Assembly (NCBI GenBank): GCA_039707465.1
Contig: CM077648.1
Span: forward strand, 29,949,119 to 30,013,118
Reading direction: 5' to 3'
From: Rhabdophis nuchalis
Lineage: Eukaryota > Chordata > Lepidosauria > Squamata > Natricidae
Length of the DNA stretch: 64,000 nucleotides
Shown here: positions 54,434 to 64,000 of the stretch, one piece after another
How positions within the stretch are numbered: position 1 is the first letter of the stretch
How the letters are laid out: each line of letters starts with the position of its first letter
The notes under the pieces: generated by a model
Database searches by the model: none
Told to the model about the DNA's origin: nothing
The model's input: the letters and a program-made list of their open reading frames with translations, nothing else
Program-made: the position numbers and the translations under genes

Positions 54434-54766
54434 AAGGTAAAGGTTCCCCTGCACATGCATGCTAATCGTTTCTGGCTCTAGGGATGGTGCTCATCTCCGT
54501 TTCGAAGCTGAAAAGCCAGCGCTGTCCAAAGACGTCTACTTGGACATGTAGTCAGCATGCCTAGACACTGAAGATGCACGGAACATTGTTACCTTTCCAC
54601 CAAAGTGGTCTCTATTTTTCTACTTGCATTTTTTATGTGCTTTCAAATTGCTAGATTGGCAGAAGCTGGGACAAGTAACTCACTCTTTACACGGCGCTAG
54701 GGATTTGAACTGCTGACCTTCTGATCGACAAGCTCAGCATCTTAGCCACTGAGCCATCGCGTCCCT
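54434..54766 (-). mobile_element. Sauria-type SINE with 9-bp TSD
   Basis: The left end aaaggtaaaggttcccctgc is the BovB-type tail. The right end tcttagccactgagccatcg is the tRNA-like head on the minus strand. Flanking ttttgtata is present on both sides (54425-54433 and directly after the element). Confidence 0.8.
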
Positions 54767-54784
54767 TTTTGTATAGCACCCATC

Positions 54785-56140
54785 AATAAAATGTCAACAT
54801 TTACATATTTCTTAAATTATGCATACCTAATAAATACAACAATAAAAAGCAGAATAAGACAATTATCTTAAAACGTAAGGTTGAGAACGAAAGGGGGAAG
54901 GCAAATTTCACCAACACAATATCGTAAGAAAAGGCAGTATGTAATATTTTAAACTAAATCTCAGGCAACATATCTCTCTGCGCCATCATCATATGATAAA
55001 TACGTAATATTGCAGCCTTTTTCTAAACCGCTCCTGTATTTATCAGTATTGCACTTCTGCATTTGCTGCTGATAAGTCTTTAAAATGATTTATGGGCTTT
55101 TTAGTGTCTCATTCTTTGCTACAATTGGGAACTATTAACCAAATGCTCCCATGTGACAGCACATCAATTTGCAGTGATTTCTGCTTTTTGACATTTTCTA
55201 CCAGATCAGAGTGACTCATTTAAAACGCTGTTCATTTTTCTTTGGAAGAAGATAATGCTTTTCTTTCCTTTTTTATACATAATTGTAATCAAGTTTCAAT
55301 TAAGCTGTATTCCTAAAACAGCAGTAGTCATGCTGTATGTGCTGTGAAATCAGTTTATCTTTGCCTTGAAAAATCAATGAAAGCTGTAGTTATAAAGATA
55401 TGGTTTATATACAAAGCATTAAACAATATAACATTTACTGATTATATATGAGCGATGGTTTGTTTATAAACCATAGCTAAATTTTGGTTTGTCTATAAAC
55501 CATAGCTAATTAACACAAGATGTGAATTAATAGAAAATTTAAAAATATTCGACAACTTTTTGATTAAGTTCAGTAAAGATGAGTAACAGCATAATATTTT
55601 AATGGGGAAATGTAGGAACAGTTAGAGCTAAATTTGCACATCATACCATAAAATAAGTACAACTTTGCTAGAGAGTAAAATCTCAAAACAAGTAACTAAA
55701 AATACATGCTATGCAGCCTTGTGTATGACTACAGAGATCATAGGAAATGGCCTTGTAGGACAGAAAGACCAGCCACTACCAAGGCAATGGAGCTTGAGCA
55801 ATGAAGAAGACAGCTTGAGAAATTAAAATGTCTCATCAAGCCCCACCCTAGTTCACATGACGACAAAGGGAGAGGGCGCGTGCATTCAGACTTGTTACTA
55901 TTCCGTTACTATAACTTTGACATTGTTTCTTAGTATAGTCCACTTTGTGGGGCTGAAAGTGGTTGCCTCACTTTGCCAATAGCCTTTTCTTTTTGTTTAG
56001 AAGCAAATTAGGAAAACTATTTTTCCATAAGCTAGTATACAATTTAGGTTCAGAACTTCTGTGTTATAAATCCAGTTTAGTAAGTTTGCATTCACCTACA
56101 GTAAAACCAATTCCTATCAGGAAAAATAATAGTCTTTTAA
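54785..56140. other. Upstream region, short duplication only
   Basis: No gene seen. The phrase ctataaaccatagctaa is duplicated in tandem at about 55463-55510. Confidence 0.35.
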
Positions 56141-56141
56141 A

Positions 56142-56142
56142 A

Positions 56143-56215
<73 letters not shown>

Positions 56216-56216
56216 C
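56142..56216 (+). repeat. (ATCT)n microsatellite
   Basis: About 18 uninterrupted copies of the tetramer tcta. Confidence 0.97.
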
Positions 56217-56324
56217 TGTATCTAATATTTTCTGCTTATTTTAATAGTACAAAACATATCACAAACTTCAAATTCAATTTTGATGGGAAGGGAGGAACTG
56301 AATACAACTTTGTGCTTAATTAAG

Positions 56325-56480
56325 AACCAGTTTGCTGTAGTGGTTAAGATGCTAGCCTAGACACCTGCGAGTTCTAGTCTCACCTTAGGCATGAAAACCA
56401 TTTTCTCTCAGCCCAACCCAACAGACACAGGATTATTGTTATAGGAAAAATAGGAGGATAAAGAAGTGTTAAGTATGTAA
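56325..56480 (+). mobile_element. MIR-like SINE
   Basis: The head ccagtttgctgtagtggtta, the B-box-like gagttctagtctcacc and the body ctctcagcccaaccc then ttgttataggaaaaatagga match the family at 14450. Confidence 0.65.
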
Positions 56481-56757
56481 GTTAAGTGAGTTACTTAATA
56501 GTAATAAAGGCAGAATAACAAAAGAAATAAAATAATACACATAGTAACAGCCATAGTTCAAAAATAACAATAAATGTAGATATAATTAAAGCAAAACAGT
56601 ACAAGTGGCAGTGTTCAATGCATAGCAACAGCATGGTCTAAGTACAGTAAATTGAAACTGGTAGAGAATAAAGAATTACCAACTGTGATTGATGGAAAAA
56701 ACTTACTAGGTGATTTTGAGGATCAAAGCTCCAGGTGTGATCTACCTGCCTGCTACA

Positions 56758-56785
56758 AGGGAGGGAGGGAGGGAGGGAGGGAGGA
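56758..56785 (+). repeat. (GGGA)n microsatellite
   Basis: Six to seven copies of gggagggagg. Confidence 0.9.
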
Positions 56786-57189
56786 TTTCCCATGCTTATT
56801 ACAAGCTTTCCGTAAGTAAATTCAACAAGCAAGCCAATAGGAAAACAGAAGTCAGTTACACTACCACTGACTTGTCCGCGCACCTCTGATAATTCTGTTT
56901 CTCTGTTTAGGTAAGGAAATGTCTCTAAAACAATGAGGAACAGATCACAGGTTGTCTAGTAGTTTCCTACAGGATAGTAAGGAATGTGAGTCTGATCTCC
57001 ACTGAGAAGCCACACTACTGTAGAGAATCTAGTTTCAGCACCCCTCGCCTGTTGAAACATGGAATCACTAGTACTTCTTCCTTATAGTATCTGGTAAATA
57101 GGGCTGATGTAGTTGAAAGAAGGCAGTCCTACAGTCCTATCCAAGAGCCAAGCCAAGAAGAGCTTTACAGATCATTTTACTAGTATTTT

Positions 57190-57700
57190 ATTTATTTAAG
57201 AAAATTTATATGTTACTCCAGGCAGTTTACAAGGATAAGTAAACTTACCGGTAATCAATGCAGGGTCCACAGAATTGATGTTAAATGCTTGCAATGTCAG
57301 GAAATTGTAAGTAAGTGAGTCATATTTTGGACCAGTTGTAATTCCCAAATATTCTTCAAGGGCAGTGACCTGTAAAGTAGGTCACAGTAATCTAAACATA
57401 TAATGAGGGCATGAATCACTATAGCTAGGTCTTCCCATACCAGCTGGACCAGGTGAAGTCAAGCAACGTTCTCTTTGGCCTTGGCTTCCTTCTCCTATTT
57501 GAGGAGGAACTATGCTATGAGTCCAAGAGGACGCCCCAGATCAAAGTGCCTGGCCTCACAGAAATAACCTGGAGTTGACAATGAATGTTAGCGTATAAAC
57601 AGTAGCTCATTTTATTAGATTCAGCTTTAGTCTGTTCTCCCTCAACCCAAGTCTTACAGTCTCTATAGTGAACAGCTAATTGACAGCACCTCACCTATAC
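57190..57700 (-). mobile_element. Old L2-type LINE fragment, C-terminal RT region
   Basis: Reading minus in broken frames one finds LIWGVLLDS, a degraded counterpart of NLGVLLDSRL, and later NIWELQLVQNM, comparable to RRLQLVQNAAA of the intact copy at 24047. Several stops and shifts. Borders are approximate. Confidence 0.5.
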
Positions 57701-58655
57701 TATTGTTCAAAGTGGGGATATAGTGTCATTACTTTATTAATGATATTGTACCCTGGTATCATAAATGACTGTGCATGTTATAATTAGAATTATATAAGCT
57801 ATTGTTCTTTATAAATACAATACAAAGCTTAATGCACTTTCAATTGCATGTTAACTTTAATGAAAAATTTAACTGTCATCTTCTTTGACAGTTATGTTCA
57901 TATCCTTATTAATACAATCCAATGAGAACAGATAATTCTTTCCAGTGTAGTCTACTAATCTGGTTACAGCATAAGACTTTAAGCAGTTTCATACACTCTA
58001 AAGTGCCCCCTAAGAACACAAATTGAAATTTTATACTAGAATATACACAACAAAGTATGATGATTATTACACTGTCTCTGATACCAGTTCCAGAAAATTA
58101 GCATAGGCAAACTTTGTGTTCCTTTAAATCTAAACCAGGAAGAGCTATATATTAAATATAGAGTAAATACATATTTTAAAAATACAAAAAACTCCATAAC
58201 TACAATATCAGATGGTCGTTTTAATTTAGCATGTTACATATCCAAGGTTAATTTTGTTAAATGATCCACCATTTCCCTTTTAATTTAAAGATTTCTGTCT
58301 TCAAGCCAAATAGGTTAGTAATAACAGCTATCAAAGGAAACAACACAGATATGGAGATGAAAAAGTAGTAATCCATTGTGAAAGGTTAAATACCTTAATA
58401 ACATTATTAGAGTAATGTACTCCATATTATGTAGCTATGTTTTATCACCTTCTGTGAAATATTTTACTTTAATATCACTGAAAAATATTAATTTAGCACC
58501 CATATAAAAAGAAACGTAATTTCTGTATTTACTTTTAACAACATCATTTTCATCCAGAAAACTGTGAACATTTGGAATTACAGCTTTTGGTGCACTCATT
58601 GGAAATTACATTAAGTAGAATACCTCTTCTCAGGCAGATGCACTCCAGATGTATT
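57701..58655. other. Upstream region, no feature
   Basis: AT-rich DNA. No gene, RNA or repeat supported. Confidence 0.35.
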
Positions 58656-58661
58656 AATCAA

Positions 58662-58845
58662 TAATAGCAATAGCACTTAAAATTATATACTGCTTTACAG
58701 TGCTTTACAGCCTCTATAAGCAGTTTACAAAATCAGTATGTTGCCCCCAACAATCTGGGTCCTTATTTTACCCACCTCGGAAGGATGGAAGACTGAATCA
58801 ACCTTGAGCCTGGTGAGATTTGAACTGCCAAGCTGCAGTTGAGTT
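58662..58845 (-). mobile_element. tRNA-derived SINE, head-truncated
   Basis: The left end aatagcaatagcacttaaaa is the 3' tail of the SINE at 17567. It stops near gaactgccaagctgcagttg without the A-box head. Confidence 0.7.
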
Positions 58846-59322
58846 ATTAGGGATGTTAAGAGATATGATCGTTGTCTTATGTGTCAATGCTACAGATGAT
58901 TTCTAGATAAATGTATTTTAATAGTCGTTGGTATCGGACTGGATAAAGCAGGACAATTGCTAATTCATTCTTTCTTCTGTATAGCTGTCCTTTAAGGCGA
59001 CCAGACTAGGAAAACATGTAGGTCTTAAGGTATTGCTTTTATTGGAAAGCTATAGTAGCAGAATGTTGCAAGTCTGAATGAGCTTTTTCCTTCCCTAGTT
59101 GAGTGTCAACCTTGCCAATTAGCCAGACAATAAATATGACCAGATGGGCTAATACTACATTACAGTTAGTCTATAATTGTGGTTTATGTCAAGGACTATC
59201 TATTTGTACACAGGTATGATCAGTAGGGAGGGTGGAATATAATACTTAGAAAAAGCTGAGATATACTGTAGCTTTCATTATGATCAGTTGGTCATGCTTC
59301 TTGAGAGTAATGGGAATTATAC

Positions 59323-59522
59323 AAGCCACAGTGGTGCAGCGGTTAGAGTGCAGTACTGCAGGCTACTTCTGCTGACTGCGGCTACCTGCAATTTCACAGT
59401 TTGAATCTCACCAGGCTCAAGGTTGACTCAGACTTCCATCCTTCCAAGATCTGTAAACTGAGGACCCAGATTCCTGACTCTGTAAAACTGCTTTTAACAG
59501 AATCGGTATGCTATTGCTATTT
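59323..59522 (+). mobile_element. tRNA-derived SINE, family of 17567
   Basis: The head agtggtgcagcggttagagt, the B-box-like gtttgaatctcaccagg and a tail ending atgctattgctat. Confidence 0.75.
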
Positions 59523-59594
59523 TTCACACTGCTCCAGCATGAATCCCCATGGTGACATAATCAAATTCAGATGCTTGGAAGTTGCAGTGTCCCA

Positions 59595-59805
59595 GCTTCA
59601 TGTGCTCACATTTTGTGATCTTCTGACAAACAAACTCCATGAGAAAGCCAGATTCACTTAACGACCATGTGATTAAGGTAACAACTGCAGCAATTCATTT
59701 AACAGCTGTGGCAAGAAAGGTCATAAAACAGGGCAAAATTCATTTACTGTTTTGCATACCAGCAGCAATTTTGGGCTCAATTATGGTCATAAGTTGTTTA
59801 CAACG
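59595..59805 (-). repeat. Repeat family with CAGGTAGTCC ends
   Basis: Contains cttctgacaaacaaactcca, taacaactgcagcaattcat and ggctcaattatggtcataag, the reverse orientation of the copy at 39190. Confidence 0.55.
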
Positions 59806-60270
59806 AATATTGCCTAAAGTTACCTTTCTGCTGCATTGCACCAAGCATATAAATATTGGGAGTCAAATCTCATCTACCATTTGTCCTATTTTGTTATAAA
59901 AATGCTTCTTTGAAAAACTCTCCAGTGTTACATCAGAAATCCATTAAAAAATAAATCAGTTGGCTAGCAACAAAGTATTTTAAGTGTTTTGTAGTTATGG
60001 ATAATAAAACACTGTTGTTTAGGCCCAGTAAGTACATGTAGTAATATTCCCAACAGGACTGACCTAATTATAAGAAATGTAAATAGAACAGAGGTTGAAC
60101 TATCTTAACTCACCTGTTTATGCTTCATATCATGACAAGAATCAGACTATATTTGTGCCCAATTTATCCTGGAATTTTCATTCTATCTAAGCACTTTTCT
60201 ATTCTGAAAATCAATGTGGATGATCGTATTGATCAAGTAACTCTGGGGAGCTAACAAGTCGTAAGACCAA
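59806..60270. other. Upstream region, no feature
   Basis: No supported feature. Confidence 0.35.
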
Positions 60271-60274
60271 AAAC

Positions 60275-60335
60275 ATATATACATACATACATACATACAT
60301 ACATACATACATACATACATACATACATACATACG
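60275..60335 (+). repeat. (ATAC)n microsatellite
   Basis: About 15 copies of the tetramer atac. Confidence 0.97.
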
Positions 60336-60572
60336 TGTAAAAAGAATACTAAATGTAAAAAGTACTCTGTTTTTCAACGCAAACTTAATTAACCTCCTGG
60401 ATTTAAAGAACCAGGCTTTTAAGGGTTTCCAACAGGGCCAGGACCATCAAAAGTTCAGGGACAGAGTAGCTATTCCACAGGGTAAGCACCATTGCAGAAA
60501 AGGCACTTAACTCAAACATTAACTATAAGAGATTTATGAAAAGGAAGTATACTAAATATATTCCTAACAAAT

Positions 60573-60990
60573 ATGCGAGACCGCCTCCTGCCCCATACAT
60601 CCCTCAGACCAATACGCTCCCACAGAGAGGGCCTCCTCAGGGTGCCATCGGCCGGACAATGCCGACTGGCGACACCCAGGGGGAGAGCCTTCTCTGTGGC
60701 AGGTCCAGCCCTTTGGAACGACTTACCCCCTGAACTTCGCACCATCTCTGACCTCCGCCTCTTCCACAAGTGTCTTAAGACACATTTGTTCCATCTAGCC
60801 GGCCTAGCGTAGCCCCCTAAACTGACTTTTAGATAGTTTTTAAATTTGGGGATTTTAATCTGGTTTTAGCACTGGATCCATTGAATTAGTTTTTTTAATT
60901 TTATATGATGTTTTGTATGTATTTTAATTTTCCTGTGCGCCGCCCTGGGTCCGTTTGGAGAAGGGCGGGGTATAAATTGAATAAATATAA
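60573..60990 (+). mobile_element. L2-type LINE 3' fragment, open 79-codon end of ORF2
   Basis: A frame of 79 codons (60573-60812) matches the C-terminus of the 24047 ORF: RDRLLPHTSLRPIRSHREGL, RGRAFSVAGPALWNDLPPEL and LRLFHKCLKTHLFHLAGLA. The 3' UTR follows, with ctgtgcgccgccctgggtcc and an (aaat)-type tail. The frame is still open although the copy is severely 5'-truncated. Confidence 0.8.
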
Positions 60991-61127
60991 ATATAAATTC
61001 ACTTTTAAATGTCTAAATCCTTTTCGTAGTCAAGTATCAAGCTTTGTATTAAATTTAATAGACAATGATATTCTGTCTTTGAGCTATACTTGCTGAACAG
61101 AAAATAGTATTACAATCAATCATTTAT

Positions 61128-61272
61128 ATCAAGGTTGACTCAGCCTTCCATCCTTCTGAGGTGGGTAAAATGAGAAACCAAATTATTGGGGGCAATATGC
61201 TGACTCTGTAAACTGCTTAGAGAGGGCTGTAAAGCACTATGAAGCAGCATATAAATCTAAGTGCTATTGCTA
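61128..61272 (+). mobile_element. tRNA-derived SINE, 5'-truncated
   Basis: The phrases aaggttgactcagccttcca and attgggggcaatatgctgac, with the tail aagtgctattgctat, belong to the 17567 family. Confidence 0.7.
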
Positions 61273-61439
61273 TATTGCTGTTGTTCTAAGTTGCAATAGC
61301 ACAATGTCCAAGTTATGCCATCCTAATATTACACAGTGTGGTTGCATCATAAGGCAGTGTTCAGTAACTCTGTACCTTCCAGAAGTCTCGGTTTGAGTTT
61401 TCAGTAATCCCATATAGTGAGGACCAGATTGAATAAGGT

Positions 61440-61860
61440 CAGGGGTGGGATTCAATCAGTTCAGACTGGTTCGGGCAAAGTGGGTGTTAATTTTACACCT
61501 GGTTTGCCGAACTGGTTGTTCCAAGGACTGGCTGGATGGCCTCCAGAACCCAAGGGGCATTTTCCTCAGGCTTGAGGAACACCTTCAGAGCCTGGGGAGG
61601 GCAAAAAATGGGTCTCCCAGACGTTCCGGAACTCCAGAAAAGGCCCATTTCCAGCCTCCTGAGGGACTCCGGAGCCCGGAGAAGGCCATTTTCACCCTCC
61701 TGGAGGCTCAAGGAAAGCCTCCAAAGCCTGAGGAGGGAAAAAGCACACACACATACACTACCTTGGTGCAAGAGACCAAGCAGGCCATGACCATTATGGC
61801 CACACCCACCCAGCAACAGGGCAGAAAACTGGTTGCTAACATTTTTCAGTCCCATCACTG
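61440..61860. mobile_element. hAT-like MITE, 421 bp, perfect 8-bp TSD
   Basis: Ends caggggtgggattcaatcag and tttttcagtcccatcactg are inverted repeats. Flanks aataaggt at 61432-61439 and 61861-61868 are identical. The interior carries cagcctgg/gaggctcaagg-type repeats. Confidence 0.85.
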
Positions 61861-61868
61861 AATAAGGT

Positions 61869-62335
61869 TAGTATGACAGATAAAAGAAGCTGGACAAGTA
61901 CTGCAATATGGGGGAAGAAAGATGTGCTTGGTTCATGTGTTCTTCCCACAACACTTGGCAATATTTTACCTACCATAAAACTAAGCTAGCATAAGTAGCT
62001 GATGCAGGACAATACATGCCCAGAGGAGTAAACAGGATGCCTAAAAACTGCCTCACCCGCCCAGTGTTATGCTCAACCACAATAGAGATAAATTTACAAT
62101 ATAAAGAAAGAATGTTCACTCAAATGTCCTACTGAGTTCAGTGTGACTATTATGTAAGAGGCTTCAGCTTAGGTTACAAGGCAGTACAAAGTGCTAAATC
62201 ATATGACAATATTTTGCTCCATATTTTTTCAACAAGGAATTTGCAAGAGGTTAATGCTACCAACAGATAAAAGGGAACAAAACTTGTCCTCTCAGAATCC
62301 AAAGGACACAGTTACTTCCTATCCAGAGGTTCATT
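61869..62335. other. Upstream region, no feature
   Basis: No gene, RNA or repeat supported. Confidence 0.35.
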
Positions 62336-62337
62336 GC

Positions 62338-62415
62338 TATAAAGAATGGGTCCTGGGTCCTGTTGGAGAAGGGCGGGATATAAATTGGAAAAAAAAGAAG
62401 AAGAAGAAGAAGAAG
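62338..62415 (+). mobile_element. L2-type LINE 3' tail with (GAA)n
   Basis: The phrase tcctgggtcctgttggagaa then gggcgggatataaattgg is the last part of the family 3' UTR. The tail is an unusual (aag)n. Confidence 0.6.
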
Positions 62416-62543
62416 GCTGAAGGACATGTGACAAAGCCTGAGAAAGCAGCTTGCTAGTATAGTAAGAACCACAAATCTTATAATCCCTTCCCCATTTACC
62501 CCAAGACTGCCAACAGACAAGTATAGTACTTTTATATTTTTTC

Positions 62544-62577
62544 ATTACACTTGATCTTAGCCCAAAGGACAAGAAGT
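62544..62577 (-). pseudogene. U2 snRNA-derived fragment (5' end)
   Basis: On the minus strand the sequence cttcttgtcctttgggctaa then gatcaagtgtaatga matches the 5' end of U2 snRNA with three or four substitutions. This region of U2 holds stem-loop I. The branch-point recognition sequence and Sm site that should follow are absent, so it is a truncated pseudogene. Confidence 0.75.
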
Positions 62578-62689
62578 CTTCTATTTTAATATTATAGTAT
62601 TGTGTTGGTATGTCAGCTTTTGTGCATTTATTAGATTTTCATCCCAGCTTTATTACTGTATAAGTAACTCATGACAGAAAATATACATA

Positions 62690-62850
62690 ATACTCCTTCA
62701 GCCTTCCTTTTTCCTACAACAACAACCCAGAGAGTGTGACTGGACCAAAGTCATCTCACTGGCTTTAATGCCGAAGGTGGAACTCGAACTCAGTCTCCTG
62801 GTTTCTAAACCAGGACGTTAACCACTACATTAAACTACTGTAGCTCTCTT
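62690..62850 (-). mobile_element. MIR-like SINE (−)
   Basis: Reading minus, gtagtggttaacgtcctggt (head, A-box-like) and gaaaccaggagactgagttc (B-box region) precede agtgagatgactttggtcc. Related to 14450. Confidence 0.6.
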
Positions 62851-63420
62851 TTAGACACCTCACGGATTCCAGAGTTATTACTAAACCTGTTGTAATTCTT
62901 AGCGATGTTGTTCATATAAACTGCCCTATGACCAAAAATGAAAGAGATGCATTTATGCTCTTAAACTGCCTGGTAGAAAAAAACTAACAATGTACCTAAG
63001 AAGTACCATGTCAGAGGAAATAGTTGCGGGTGTGGTTTACAGAATTTCCTTACAAAATAAAAATGCAAGTAACAGAAGCCTACATTAAAAAAAAACTTCA
63101 ACACAGGTAAATGTAATTGAAAACATAATTAAAACTACCTTAAAAATTATAAAAGTCAGATGGAGAAGACAGCTGTGACCATTTGGGGAGCCCAATATTT
63201 CATCTTTCAGGGTCAGTTTTCCCACTATTGGCCTACATCTACCTTGGAAGAAAATGTATGTTGTCTGCAGGTATTTTACCCAAAAGACGTGAGGTAGTTG
63301 TTATATCCAAAACCAGAGATATTTTTCATTGATTTTTAATGAGTGCTGTGAATTTAGAAAAAAACGCATCACCTATTAAATATGTTCATTTGTCTCAATG
63401 ACCTAATATTGTATGTTTTA
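62851..63420. other. Upstream region, no feature
   Basis: No gene, RNA or repeat supported. Confidence 0.35.
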
Positions 63421-63424
63421 CTTT

Positions 63425-64000
63425 ATTTTCCAAGTGCACACAACACGTTTACTTTACTTCACTTCACTGTCATTGCACACAGTACAAAATTAAATGCTGT
63501 CTTCAGTGTACATTATAACTATAAAAATACAAACATAAATCCTTTACTTTCTATATAATTGAAATTGAAAACCATACCATAGAATTCAATATGGTTATTG
63601 CTCTGGCATAGAAACTGTTTTTCAGCCTACTTGGCCTTGTTTTTATTATCCTGTACCATCTGCCAGATGATAATAGTTCAAAAAAAAGGGTGCCCAGGAT
63701 GAGATGGATCTTTAAGAATGTTTTGAACTTTCTTAAGGCAGCGGGAGCTATAAAGCTCTTCCAAAGAGGGGAGAGGGCAACCAATGATCCTCTGGGCAAT
63801 GACCTTGACCCTCTGGAGTGCTGTCCTATCTGCCACTGTGCAATTGGCAAACCATTCACAGATGCAGTAAGTTAAAACATTCTCTATGGGGCAGCGAAAG
63901 AAGGTCACCTGCAGTTTTTCATTCAGTTGTTGTTTTCTGAGAAGTCTCGGGTAGTATAATCTCTGCTGGGCCCTTTTGACCAGTGCTGCAATGTTAATGC
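63425..64000 (-). mobile_element. LINE ORF2 C-terminal fragment, frameshifted, runs off window
   Basis: Reading minus from the edge: ALVKRAQQRLYY, then TFFRCPIENVLTYCICEWFA, TALQRVKVIAQRIIGCPLPS and SSRCLKKVQNILKDPSHPGH, then after a frameshift ELLSSGRWYRIIKTRPSRLK. This is the C-terminal region of a jockey/L2-superfamily LINE. The 3' UTR ends gtgtgcaatgacagtgaagt. It is distinct from the L2 copies at 24047. The 5' part lies beyond 64000. Confidence 0.7.

Noticed and set aside
1..64000. CRISPR arrays, operons, prokaryotic promoters or tRNA/rRNA genes
   Set aside because: Repeats found are microsatellites and mobile elements. The tRNA-like sequences are SINE heads without full cloverleaf or clean ends, and the locus is eukaryotic.

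Overview
This is vertebrate nuclear DNA, most likely from a squamate reptile and possibly a snake. The evidence is a multi-exon vertebrate gene with GT-AG introns, tRNA-derived SINEs of squamate type including Sauria-like elements with a BovB-type tail, L2 and CR1 LINE fragments, a DIRS retrotransposon, and many hAT and Tc1/mariner-like non-autonomous elements. No prokaryotic gene organisation is present.

The only host gene I can support is FHIP1A (FAM160A1), on the minus strand. Eight coding exons were joined by reading splice sites and phases: 29715-29819, 27680-28306, 18426-18584, 16805-16891, 11249-11416, 6291-6370, 4298-4485 and 317-1360. They give about 819 codons from the initiator Met to the left window edge. 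The family is about 1,040 residues long, so the C-terminal exons lie beyond position 1. A probable 5' UTR part of the first coding exon reaches 29915.

The introns (1-29,700) carry SINEs, LINE tails, MITEs and one large L2 LINE with an uninterrupted 848-codon frame (24047-26593) that sits inside an older SINE. The region upstream of the start codon (29,900-64,000) has no recognisable host coding exon and is dense in mobile DNA. Its three main elements are:
- an ORF1-only, L1-related (HAL1-like) element at 33029-35027 with perfect 17-bp target duplications;
- a structurally complete DIRS-type tyrosine-recombinase retrotransposon at 39897-45861, with inverted terminal repeats and an internal complementary region but damaged ORFs;
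- a 1,058-bp hAT element at 50016-51073 with perfect 8-bp target duplications and a roughly 430-bp imperfect hairpin.

The DIRS element lies in the same orientation as FHIP1A about 10 kb upstream of the start codon, and its 3' terminus carries a consensus splice donor. A 5' fragment of U2 snRNA lies at 62544-62577. The two most interesting items are the HAL1-like element and the DIRS element. Both belong to known classes, so any novelty would be at family level.
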